Positions 4,623-9,095 of a DNA stretch of 9,095 nt are shown here, piece after piece (within the stretch, counting starts at the first letter, position 1; every line of letters begins with the position of its first letter). The DNA comes from SIG607 sp045655165. GTDB taxonomy: Bacteria > Bacillota > Clostridia > Oscillospirales > Acutalibacteraceae. The translations under genes and the position numbers were made by a program. Location: the NCBI GenBank assembly GCA_045655165.1, contig JAZOOT010000021.1, positions 1-9,095 on the forward strand, written 5' to 3'. The notes under the pieces are model-generated. The model saw only the letters and a list, made by a program, of their open reading frames with translations, was not told the origin of the DNA and searched no databases.

Positions 4623-4955
4623 ATGAAATTTGATACAATTGGTGCAAATATACGAAAATGCCGTTTGTCTAAGAATATGCGACAAGAAGATTTGGCAGAA
4701 AAAGCAAATCTTTCGGTAACTTACGTTGGCATGATAGAACGCGGTGAAAAAACACCGTCGCTTGAAACTTTGATTGCTATTTTAAATGCTATCGGCGTTT
4801 CGGCTGACGTTGTTCTTTGCGACGTTGTTGATGCTTCTTACACCGTTAAAATTTCTTTGCTGAACGAAAAACTTTCACTTCTTTCAGAAGAAGACCGTAA
4901 CAAAATATACGACGTTATTAACACTATGATTTCCCATTCAAAACGCGCAATATAG
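4623..4955 (+). CDS. XRE-family transcriptional regulator, 110 aa
   Basis: A Cro/C1-type helix-turn-helix occupies residues 4-62: IGANIRKCRLSKNMRQEDLA, then the recognition helix in LSVTYVGMIERGEKTPS, and the closing LETLIAILNAIGVSADVVL. The remaining ~45 residues are helical (NEKLSLLSEEDRNKIYDVIN) and may mediate dimerisation. No ligand domain is seen. The ATG at 4623 is 9 nt after GGGGAG. The ATG at 4614 touches that site and is too close. A 23-bp palindrome just upstream is the likely operator. The gene is monocistronic with a terminator 3 bp after the stop. Target genes beyond itself are unknown. Confidence 0.87.
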   Translation: MKFDTIGANIRKCRLSKNMRQEDLAEKANLSVTYVGMIERGEKTPSLETLIAILNAIGVSADVVLCDVVDASYTVKISLLNEKLSLLSEEDRNKIYDVINTMISHSKRAI

Positions 4956-4956
4956 C

Positions 4957-4996
4957 AAAAAAAGAGTTCTCTTTACAAAAAGTGAACTCTTTTTTG
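4957..4996 (+). terminator. Terminator after the 110-aa XRE gene
   Basis: AAAAAAGAGTTC (4958-4969) pairs with GAACTCTTTTTT (4984-4995). An inner CTTT/AAAG pairing extends the stem. The stop codon TAG precedes it directly. Confidence 0.88.
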
Positions 4997-5021
4997 TTTT
5001 ACCTACACACTCCGACATTTT

Positions 5022-5082
5022 TTGACAAAACATTTATGGTATAACTAAACTGTCAGTTATGACAAAAACCAATCAGTTATGA
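5022..5082 (+). promoter_or_regulatory. Promoter region with 20-bp-spaced direct repeats
   Basis: A perfect -35 TTGACA (5022-5027) has TAAACT (5046-5051) 18 bp downstream as a modest -10. TATAAC at 5040-5045 matches better but is only 12 bp away. After it come two identical 10-bp repeats TCAGTTATGA (5053-5062 and 5073-5082), exactly two helical turns apart. The first lies in the palindrome GTCA-GTTA-TGAC (5052-5063). The second overlaps the ribosome binding site region. These are candidate regulator sites for the downstream gene. Confidence 0.5.
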
Positions 5083-5096
5083 ATGGAGAAAGAAAA

Positions 5097-5303
5097 ATGT
5101 CAACAAGAAAGATTATTCGCCAAATAGCAAAACAGCACGGTGTAACAACAAAAGAAGTAATAACAGATATGAATGCCGCTATTCGCGCAGGTATGGCCTC
5201 GCGAGACCCCGAAGCCCAAATATTTTGGAGGCAAGTTGCGCCCGACGGGAAAGAACCGTCCATTGATACGTTTTTAAGGTTTTTCGCAAAAAGATTACAT
5301 TAA
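5097..5303 (+). CDS. 68-aa small protein, possibly Spo0A-C-like
   Basis: The N-terminal part RKIIRQIAKQHGVTTKEVIT (about residues 4-23) reads as two helices with a turn. It is followed by DMNAAIRAGMASRDPEAQ and the C-terminal PSIDTFLRFFAKRL. This layout resembles a family of ~70-residue Clostridia proteins that databases often name after the C-terminal effector domain of Spo0A, in which a REIQEA-type helix and a P.PEEFI-type ending are typical. The resemblance is from memory and moderate. The start at 5097 follows TGGAGAAAG. An in-frame ATG at 5079 overlaps the second direct repeat and lacks a ribosome binding site. Single gene with a terminator directly after the stop. Role unproven. Confidence 0.72.
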   Translation: MSTRKIIRQIAKQHGVTTKEVITDMNAAIRAGMASRDPEAQIFWRQVAPDGKEPSIDTFLRFFAKRLH

Positions 5304-5328
5304 AAGGGATGCTTCGACATCCTTTTTT
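5304..5328 (+). terminator. Terminator after the 68-aa gene
   Basis: GGATG (5307-5311), loop CTTCGA, CATCC (5318-5322), then six T (5323-5328). The UUCG-containing loop favours stable folding. It begins immediately after the stop codon. Confidence 0.85.
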
Positions 5329-5578
5329 GGGTATGCATAATTGTTACAATTTGGTTACAATTTTATGCATAAAACGACATTATGTAAACTTGGTAACCAC
5401 AAAAAGTTATTGAAGTTATAAACAGAGTAATTAACATTAAAAACCAAAAACGGCATAAAACGGGGCTGTTTTTGGGCAAAATTGTTCAAAACTCGGTGCA
5501 TAACTATAAAAAGCGGTGTATTCGCGGTAAAATGAATATAAACATTATGTAAATCAAAAACCGCCCCTTTTGTTTGTG
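5329..5578. other. Gene-free stretch with repeats and a hairpin
   Basis: No credible gene on either strand; a minus-strand open frame at 5504-5776 merely crosses the lipoprotein gene. What is present: inverted repeat ATGCATAA (5333-5340) and TTATGCAT (5363-5370) enclosing two TTACAAT copies; direct repeats GCATAAAACG (5367-5376, 5453-5462) and ACATTATGTAAA (5377-5388, 5542-5553); and an 11-bp stem CCAAAAACGGC (5444-5454) with GCTGTTTTTGG (5465-5475) containing one G-T pair. That stem is followed by a T-run only on the minus strand. The stretch may be a regulatory region or the scar of a lost gene. Confidence 0.5.
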
Positions 5579-5607
5579 TTTACTTTTTGAAAAAAGTGTG
5601 TTAAAAT
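5579..5607 (+). promoter_or_regulatory. Likely sigma-A promoter of the lipoprotein gene
   Basis: -35 TTTACT (5579-5584) and -10 TAAAAT (5602-5607) have a 17-bp spacer and lie 36 bp upstream of the start codon. The nearer TTGAAA (5587-5592) leaves only 9 bp and is not usable. Confidence 0.5.
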
Positions 5608-5642
5608 AACAGTTACAAAAAAAGATTTTCAGGGGATTTAAA

Positions 5643-6125
5643 ATGAAAATTAAAAGAATTGCGGCGCTTTTGCTTTGCGCGCTTTTACTGTTTAGTTTTA
5701 GCGCCTGCAAAAAAGAACAGCCAAAATACAGCGCGGCGGAACTTTGCAATATGATTTCGCGCGATTTATTTACCACACAAAATTTAACCGTTATTGAAAA
5801 CGAACAGCTTACCGCTTATTTTCCTTTTTCGGAAGAACTTTTAAAGGAATGGCGTGTTGCCGTTAGCGATAAAAACGAAAAACATTTTGTTTCGGCGGTT
5901 TTTGTTCCAAAAGACAGCGACAGCGAAAAAACCGTAATGGATTCAATAAACAAATTCGTTTCACAAACAGCGGCGCGACTTAAAAACCTTAGCGATGCTG
6001 AATACAACAAAATTTCTTCGCGCCTTGTTTACAAACTGGGCGACGCGGTTATTCTTGTTGTTACCGATGACTACCCCGCCGCAGAAAAATATTTAAAAGA
6101 CCTTGGCGCAAAAGAATACAAATAA
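5643..6125 (+). CDS. DUF4358-type lipoprotein
   Basis: A 160-aa exported protein. Residues 1-5 are basic (MKIKR), residues 6-20 are a hydrophobic signal segment, and the lipobox-like FSAC ends at Cys22, the predicted lipidation site. The -3 position is Phe rather than the usual Leu. It should be anchored on the outer face of the cytoplasmic membrane. The mature part (EEWRV-like strands, then VSAVFVPKD, a long helix with KFVSQTAARLKNL, Y...I..RLVYKLGDAVILVV, and a final helix) matches my memory of the DUF4358 family, common in Clostridia and of unknown function. Start supported by AGGGGA (5631-5636). Monocistronic, convergent with rsmI. Confidence 0.82.
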   Translation: MKIKRIAALLLCALLLFSFSACKKEQPKYSAAELCNMISRDLFTTQNLTVIENEQLTAYFPFSEELLKEWRVAVSDKNEKHFVSAVFVPKDSDSEKTVMDSINKFVSQTAARLKNLSDAEYNKISSRLVYKLGDAVILVVTDDYPAAEKYLKDLGAKEYK

Positions 6126-6154
6126 AAAAAGCAGAGAGTTTTCTCTGCTTTTTT
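6124..6154. terminator. Bidirectional terminator between the lipoprotein gene and rsmI
   Basis: GCAGAGA (6131-6137) pairs with TCTCTGC (6142-6148) around GTTT. An A-tract (6124-6130) and a T-tract (6149-6154) flank it, so both converging transcripts meet a stem plus U-run. Confidence 0.9.
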
Positions 6155-6157
6155 GTT

Positions 6158-6976
6158 TTAATACAGTTCTTTATATATTTCGCTTTTTTTAAAGCCGGTT
6201 AGTTCGGCGGCGCGTTTTGCCGCGGTTGTTGCCGATTCGCCTTTTTTTAGCCACTCTTTTGCAAAGTTTACAGCGTCAGCAAAAGAATAATTTTCTTCCT
6301 TTTCGGGCTTTCCCTCAATTAAAAGTACAAATTCACCCTTTGGCGCGTTTTCGCTGTAGTAATTAAACGCATCAAGCAGGGTGGTTTTTTTTATTTCTTC
6401 GTGAAGTTTGGTAAGTTCACGCGCAATGGTAATTTCGCGGTTGCCCAAGGTTTCATAAAAATCTTTAAGTGTGGCAACCAATTTATGCGGTGCCTCGTAA
6501 AAAACCATAGTGCGCTTTTCGTTTTGAATTTCGGCAAGATGAGCCCTTCGCGACGGCCTGTTTACCGACAAAAAGCCCTCGAAGGTAAACCGTCCGCTTT
6601 TCATACCCGAAACAGCCAAAGCCGAAATTACTGCGCTGGGGCCGGGTACAACTTCTACCTTTACGCCGTGTTTGTGGGCTTCGCGCACAAGTTCTTCGCC
6701 GGGGTCAGATATACAAGGCATACCTGCGTCGGATATAACGGCGCAACTTTCACCGCTTTTAATACGGTTTAAAATTTGTTCGCCTTTATCAATTTTATTA
6801 TGTTCGTAATAAGAAATAAGCGGTTTTTTAATGCCGAAGTGGTTTAAAAGTTTAACGCTTACGCGGGTATCTTCCGCCGCAATAAAATCAACACTTTCTA
6901 AAACTTCAGCCGCGCGGGGCGAAAAATCGCCCAAATTGCCAATGGGGGTGCCCACAACGTATAAAATTCCTGCCAT
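6158..6976 (-). CDS. rsmI: 16S rRNA (cytidine1402-2'-O)-methyltransferase RsmI
   Basis: RsmI uses SAM to 2'-O-methylate C1402 in the ribosomal P site of 16S rRNA, alongside RsmH, which modifies the base. The 272-aa protein has the tetrapyrrole-methylase fold motifs in order: GTPIGNLGD (residues 9-17), AEDTR (34-38), SDAGMPCISDPG (82-93), VVPGPSA (109-115), FEGFL and the ARELTKLHEE block. The C-terminal helical part ends in GFKKSEIYKEL, as usual. Length fits the family (E. coli 286). The ATG at 6976 follows AAGGCGGTGA. The frame is open for 10 more codons to 7006, but that extension overlaps the ribosome binding site and promoter. Single gene, divergent from cotJ. Confidence 0.96.
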   Translation of the reverse strand: MAGILYVVGTPIGNLGDFSPRAAEVLESVDFIAAEDTRVSVKLLNHFGIKKPLISYYEHNKIDKGEQILNRIKSGESCAVISDAGMPCISDPGEELVREAHKHGVKVEVVPGPSAVISALAVSGMKSGRFTFEGFLSVNRPSRRAHLAEIQNEKRTMVFYEAPHKLVATLKDFYETLGNREITIARELTKLHEEIKKTTLLDAFNYYSENAPKGEFVLLIEGKPEKEENYSFADAVNFAKEWLKKGESATTAAKRAAELTGFKKSEIYKELY

Positions 6977-7004
6977 TTTTTCACCGCCTTTTTGAATATA
7001 TTTC

Positions 7005-7033
7005 ATTCTATCATATCAAACTACATAATACAA
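7005..7033 (-). promoter_or_regulatory. Sigma-A promoter of rsmI
   Basis: On the minus strand, -35 TTGTAT (complement of 7028-7033) and -10 TAGAAT (complement of 7005-7010) are separated by 17 bp. They lie 29 bp upstream of the start codon. The position also excludes the longer reading frame start at 7006. Confidence 0.55.
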
Positions 7034-7042
7034 TATTTAAAG

Positions 7043-7070
7043 TAACATTTTATTTTTCTTTGAATAAACT
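7043..7070 (+). promoter_or_regulatory. Sigma-E-like promoter of the cotJ operon
   Basis: TAACATT (7043-7049) matches 6 of 7 of the sigma-E -35 consensus. AATAAACT (7063-7070) matches 6 of 8 of the -10 consensus, with a 13-bp spacer. cotJ in Bacillus subtilis is sigma-E dependent, which supports the reading. No sigma-A promoter of similar quality is seen here. Confidence 0.5.
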
Positions 7071-7076
7071 GCTATT

Positions 7077-7087
7077 GGGCTATGCCC
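7077..7087 (+). other. Short leader hairpin before cotJA
   Basis: GGGC-TAT-GCCC forms a 4-bp stem directly before the ribosome binding site AAAGGAGAG (7089-7097). The in-frame ATG at 7082 lies in its loop. It may tune translation, but it is short. Confidence 0.35.
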
Positions 7088-7102
7088 GAAAGGAGAGCTT
7101 TT

Positions 7103-7264
7103 ATGCTAAACGAAACAAACCGTGACGCCTGCCGTCAGGCGCTTACGTTGGTATTTATTGAAGACCAAGAATTTGAAAATATTTACACCGCCGAAACCGC
7201 CTTTGTGCGCGGTACTCTTTTTAAAGATTTAGACAAACCCTTTAAAGGAAGCGGTGCAGTATGA
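7103..7264 (+). CDS. cotJA: Spore coat protein CotJA
   Basis: CotJA is a small mother-cell protein needed for assembly of the CotJ complex into the spore coat. The 53-aa product keeps the family core: LTLVFIEDQEFENIYTAETA followed by RGTLFKDLDKPF, equivalent to the usual A.A.RGT.FPEL..P. The start at 7103 follows AAAGGAGAG by 5 nt. A frame extension to ATG 7082 would add 7 residues but lacks a ribosome binding site. It is shorter at the N-terminus than most relatives and has replaced the usual FPEL by FKDL. Its stop codon overlaps the ATG of cotJB (ATGA), so the two are translationally coupled. Confidence 0.88.
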   Translation: MLNETNRDACRQALTLVFIEDQEFENIYTAETAFVRGTLFKDLDKPFKGSGAV

Positions 7265-7530
7265 GCGAAAAACAGTTATTAAAGGAAAAAATTCACCAGT
7301 ACGACTTTTCTATTATTGAAGCCGAATTATTTTTAGACACTCACCCAAACTGCCGCCGCGCTTTAGCGGTTCTTCACGAAATGAAAGCCGAACGCGCAGC
7401 TTTGGTTAAAACTTACGAAACAAAATACGGTGATTATATTGTTCGCGCTGCCGATGTGAACAACCAAAACCGCTGGGTGTGGGTAGATTCACCGTGGCCG
7501 TGGGAAAACAGCAAGGAGTGTGAGGTATAA
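7261..7530 (+). CDS. cotJB: Spore coat protein CotJB
   Basis: The 89-aa protein matches CotJB along its length. Conserved blocks are the N-terminal helix YDFSIIEAELFLDTHPNCRR (residues 14-33), the middle YETKYG, and the C-terminal NRWVWVDSPWPWE (74-86), the family hallmark rich in Trp. CotJB works with CotJA and CotJC in the spore coat under mother-cell control. It starts by 4-nt overlap with cotJA and ends directly at the cotJC ATG, with no gap, so the operon is tightly packed. Confidence 0.94.
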   Translation: MSEKQLLKEKIHQYDFSIIEAELFLDTHPNCRRALAVLHEMKAERAALVKTYETKYGDYIVRAADVNNQNRWVWVDSPWPWENSKECEV

Positions 7531-8148
7531 ATGTGGAGTTACGAGAAGAAATTAGAGTTTCCCGTAAACATTAAAAACCCTAACCCAAAATACGCGCAGA
7601 TTATTATTAGCCAGTTTGGCGGTCCCGACGGCGAACTTGGCGCCTCTATGCGATATTTAACGCAACGCTATTCAATGCCTTATAGCGAAGTAAAGGCAAT
7701 TTTAACCGATATTGGTACCGAAGAACTTGCGCATCTTGAAATGGTATGCGCTATGGTACACCAATTAACCAGGAAATTAAGTTACGAAGAAATTAAGAAA
7801 AGCGGTTTTGACAAATATTTTGTTGACCACACCGCAGCCGTTTACCCCGTTGCGGCAGCAGGACTACCGTGGCGCGCCGAATATATTCAAGCAAAAGGCG
7901 ATATTTTAGCCGATTTGCACGAAGATTTAGCAGCTGAACAAAAAGCGCGCGTAACTTACGACAACCTGCTTCGCCTTATTGACGACCCCGACATTCGCGA
8001 ACCGCTTAAATTTTTGCGCCAACGCGAAATTGTGCATTACCAACGCTTTGGTGAAGCGTTGCGCTTAACTGCCGATAAACTTGATTCTAAAAACTTTTAT
8101 GTTTGCAACCCAAGTTTTGATAAGGACTGTTATAGAACGAAACAATAA
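7531..8148 (+). CDS. cotJC: Spore coat protein CotJC (manganese-catalase family)
   Basis: CotJC belongs to the di-manganese catalase family (ferritin-like four-helix bundle), which disproportionates hydrogen peroxide. In spores it is a coat component. The expected metal ligands are all present: E35 in GELGASMRYL, E65 and H68 in EELAHLEM, E136 in LAAEQKAR, and E166 and H169 in REIVHYQRF. Activity is therefore plausible. The 205-aa length is right for CotJC, which lacks the long C-terminal arm of dodecameric catalases. Ribosome binding site AAGGAG (7513-7518). Third gene of the operon, followed by an inverted repeat beginning in its last codons. Confidence 0.96.
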   Translation: MWSYEKKLEFPVNIKNPNPKYAQIIISQFGGPDGELGASMRYLTQRYSMPYSEVKAILTDIGTEELAHLEMVCAMVHQLTRKLSYEEIKKSGFDKYFVDHTAAVYPVAAAGLPWRAEYIQAKGDILADLHEDLAAEQKARVTYDNLLRLIDDPDIREPLKFLRQREIVHYQRFGEALRLTADKLDSKNFYVCNPSFDKDCYRTKQ

Positions 8149-8170
8149 TTTGTTTTGTATAACAGTCCTT
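8122..8170 (+). terminator. Inverted repeat at the end of cotJC
   Basis: AAGGACTGTTATA (8122-8134) and TATAACAGTCCTT (8158-8170) are perfect 13-bp arms; the left arm lies inside the cotJC coding sequence and the stop codon is in the loop. Pairing within the loop (AAACAA with TTGTTT) can lengthen the stem. The expected U-run does not follow directly; TTTTTT appears only at 8179-8184, after AACGCC. So it may be a transcript 3' end or stabiliser rather than a classic terminator. Confidence 0.55.
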
Positions 8171-8172
8171 TC

Positions 8173-8258
8173 AACGCCTTTTTTCAAATTATTTTAATAA
8201 TTTGTTGCCGAAACTTTGTTTCGGTGCCAAAACAAAGTTTTGGCAAAAGAAAGGCGTT
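8173..8258. repeat. Three hairpins enclosed by an outer stem
   Basis: An outer stem AACGCCTTT (8173-8181) with AAAGGCGTT (8250-8258) encloses three perfect hairpins: CAAATTATT/AATAATTTG (8185-8204), CCGAAAC-TTT-GTTTCGG (8208-8224) and GCCAAAAC-AAA-GTTTTGGC (8226-8244). Nearly every base of the 86 is paired. In addition, AAACTTTGTTT (8211-8221) is the exact reverse complement of AAACAAAGTTT (8230-8240), so the last two hairpins can refold into one 15-bp stem with a single G-T pair. No open frame convincingly uses this DNA. It could be a structured RNA in the cotJC 3' end, a DNA element, or a small non-autonomous repeat. Confidence 0.7.
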
Positions 8259-8281
8259 ATAAAAATTGCGGAAAATAACAC

Positions 8282-8315
8282 AAAAAGCAGAAACGAGGAA
8301 TCGTTTCTGCTTTTA
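8282..8315. terminator. Bidirectional terminator at the end of the DtxR-family gene
   Basis: AAAAGCAGAAACGA (8283-8296) pairs perfectly with TCGTTTCTGCTTTT (8301-8314) around GGAA. The minus-strand transcript of the regulator ends in GCTTTTTGTG here. The plus strand also has a T-run, giving a backstop for cotJ read-through. Confidence 0.88.
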
Positions 8316-8684
8316 TTTACCGTATTTTTTTATGTGGTTTTTTATTTCTTCAAAAGATTTATCGCTTATTACATGTTCAATTTTACAGGCGTCTTCGGTG
8401 GCGGTTTCTTTATCTACCCCCAAAAACATTAAGGCGCTTGTTAAAACGGTGTGCCGTTCGTAAATTTTTTGGGCAAGTAATTGGCCTTTTTCAGTAAGGG
8501 TAATAAAACCGTTTTTATCAACACTTATATAGTTTGCGTTTTTCAAAAGCCCAACCCCGCGGCTTACGCTGGGTTTAGAAAAATCCATATATTCGGCAAT
8601 ATCTATGCTTCGTACCGTTTGTTTTTGTTTGCAAAGCACATAAATTGTTTCTAAATACATTTCGCCCGACGCGTTTAGCGACAT
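8313..8684 (-). CDS. DtxR/MntR-family metal-dependent repressor
   Basis: A 123-aa regulator with an N-terminal winged helix (IDIAEYMDFSKPSVSRGVGL, residues 27-46) and a metal-binding dimerisation domain; no C-terminal SH3/FeoA-like domain. The ligand set follows iron-type DtxR: M9 in GEMYLETIY, and C100, E103 and H104 in DACKIEHVIS. These equal DtxR M10, C102, E105 and H106, while MntR has Asp/Glu at the Met/Cys positions. The ancillary site keeps H78, but its E83 and H98 equivalents are T82 and T96. Start 8684 follows AAAAGGGGTG; an 8-codon longer frame overlaps that site. Divergence from feoA and a palindrome at the feoA promoter suggest Fe(II)-dependent repression of feo genes. MntR-like Mn sensing cannot be excluded. 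Confidence 0.9.
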   Translation of the reverse strand: MSLNASGEMYLETIYVLCKQKQTVRSIDIAEYMDFSKPSVSRGVGLLKNANYISVDKNGFITLTEKGQLLAQKIYERHTVLTSALMFLGVDKETATEDACKIEHVISDKSFEEIKNHIKKYGK

Positions 8685-8712
8685 AAAATTCACCCCTTTT
8701 TTATACAACCAT

Positions 8713-8741
8713 AGAATAACACAGTTTTAAAAAAAAATCAA
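8713..8741 (-). promoter_or_regulatory. Promoter of the DtxR-family gene
   Basis: On the minus strand, -35 TTGATT (complement of 8736-8741) and -10 TATTCT (complement of 8713-8718) have a 17-bp spacer. No copy of the GTTAGC box lies at this promoter, so the regulator may not control itself strongly. Confidence 0.5.
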
Positions 8742-8749
8742 ATATTCTC

Positions 8750-8778
8750 TTGACAAATTTTGGGTGAAGGTGTATAAT
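8750..8778 (+). promoter_or_regulatory. Consensus sigma-A promoter of feoA
   Basis: Perfect -35 TTGACA (8750-8755) and perfect -10 TATAAT (8773-8778) with a 17-bp spacer. The expected start near 8785 lies at the edge of the palindromic box that follows, an arrangement typical of a strong promoter held off by a repressor. Confidence 0.9.
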
Positions 8779-8785
8779 TTCTTTT

Positions 8786-8803
8786 AGTTAGCGGTGGCTA
8801 ACT
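8786..8803. promoter_or_regulatory. DtxR-type operator at the feoA promoter
   Basis: AGTTAGC-GGTG-GCTAACT is an 18-bp palindrome with perfect 7-bp arms. It resembles the DtxR/IdeR box (TTAGGTTAGCCTAACCTAA) in the TTAG...CTAA core, with a different centre. It covers the transcription start of feoA, and a near-identical copy occurs at 9080-9095. The gene for a DtxR-family protein is adjacent and divergent. Confidence 0.8.
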
Positions 8804-8825
8804 GATTTTTTGGGGCGGTGTTTTT

Positions 8826-9038
8826 GTGACATTAAACGAAGTAGAAGAAGGAAAAGAATACATTATAAGGCAAATAAAAACCGATGACGATGAGTTAAAC
8901 GCCTTTTTGTTTTCGCTTGGTTGCTTTAGCGGCGAACCCATTACCGTAATTAAGCGCCGAAAAAGCGGTTGCATCGTTTCTGTTAAAGACGCGCGTTACA
9001 ATTTTGACAGTAATTTAGCAAACGCTATTATTGTATAA
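8826..9038 (+). CDS. feoA: Ferrous iron transport protein A
   Basis: FeoA is a small cytoplasmic SH3-like protein that partners the FeoB Fe(II) transporter. The 70-aa length and pattern fit: N-terminal VEEGKEYIIRQIKTDDDELN, then the central FLFSLGCFSGEPITVIKR (equivalent to the usual L..LG...G..I.V), a strand SGCIVSVKDARYNF and the closing LANAIIV, where the family has A..I.V. The start is GTG 8826 behind GGGGCGGTG (8812-8820). It has a consensus promoter and a DtxR-type operator. A hairpin follows its stop, but a second -35 box and operator copy at the window end indicate that further feo genes lie just to the right. Confidence 0.92.
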   Translation: MTLNEVEEGKEYIIRQIKTDDDELNAFLFSLGCFSGEPITVIKRRKSGCIVSVKDARYNFDSNLANAIIV

Positions 9039-9042
9039 TTAT

Positions 9043-9070
9043 AACAGCAATTTATATTGCTGTTTATTTT
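9043..9070 (+). terminator. Hairpin after feoA
   Basis: AACAGCAAT (9043-9051), loop TTAT, ATTGCTGTT (9056-9064), then TTATTTTT. A modest terminator or attenuator separating feoA from the next promoter. Confidence 0.7.
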
Positions 9071-9095
9071 TGACAGTCAGTTAGCAGTGGCTAAC
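9070..9095 (+). promoter_or_regulatory. Second -35 box and DtxR-type operator at the window end
   Basis: TTGACA (9070-9075) is followed by GTTAGC-AGTG-GCTAAC (9080-9095), 15 of 16 bases identical to the box at 8787-8802. Here the operator occupies the promoter spacer, so bound repressor would block polymerase directly. The -10 box and gene lie beyond the window. Confidence 0.75.

Noticed and set aside
5504..5776. Minus-strand open frame over the lipoprotein promoter and signal peptide
   Set aside because: Overlaps a clear lipoprotein start; no ribosome binding site or recognisable family.
6401..6772. Plus-strand open frame inside rsmI
   Set aside because: Antisense to conserved RsmI motifs and without start signals.
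8202..8463. Two plus-strand open frames across the hairpin region and the DtxR-family gene
   Set aside because: They read through perfect hairpins, a terminator and the antisense of a conserved regulator; Phe-rich translation without homology.

Overview
This AT-rich window comes from an endospore-forming low-GC Firmicute, most likely an uncultured Clostridia (Oscillospiraceae-like) gut bacterium. The evidence is SpoIIID, a complete cotJABC spore operon, canonical TTGACA/TATAAT promoters, strong AGGAGG-type ribosome binding sites, and compact genes each closed by its own hairpin terminator. Most genes look like core chromosome. The accessory signals are at the left end and in small regulator cassettes.

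Left end (1-900): a four-helix-bundle protein of the 23S rRNA intervening-sequence/Avd type is preceded by several inverted repeats. It is followed by a terminator and a tandem array of small hairpins joined by a conserved TATATCATC linker. The array runs into a minus-strand gene that keeps its promoter, ribosome binding site and first ~46-48 codons, while its 3' end is replaced by hairpin DNA. This looks like a small mobile cassette that landed in a host gene and is the best candidate here for a poorly described system. From 877 to 1105 there is no solid gene.

Middle (1106-5330): pckA (ATP-type PEP carboxykinase) with a clear promoter and terminator. Next, a divergent pair of a 65-aa XRE regulator and a 49-aa small protein around a 15-bp inverted-repeat operator. 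spoIIID follows behind a sigma-E-like promoter. Three tightly coupled genes for small helical proteins of unknown function come next, then a second XRE regulator with a 23-bp palindrome, then a 68-aa protein that may be a small Spo0A-C-like factor.

Right part (5331-9095): a gene-free stretch rich in repeats, a DUF4358-type lipoprotein, and convergent rsmI (16S rRNA C1402 2'-O-methyltransferase). cotJA-cotJB-cotJC follow with a sigma-E-like promoter. Then comes a folded region with three hairpins enclosed by an outer stem. The window ends with a DtxR-family metalloregulator divergent from feoA. Two nearly identical 16-bp boxes, one at the feoA promoter and one at the very end of the window just after another -35 box, suggest that this regulator controls a feo iron-uptake operon continuing to the right.

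Two themes recur: sporulation (spoIIID, cotJ, possibly the unknown three-gene cluster) and metal homeostasis (DtxR-type regulator, FeoA, the Mn-catalase-like CotJC). All assignments rest on reading motifs by eye; no database search was run.
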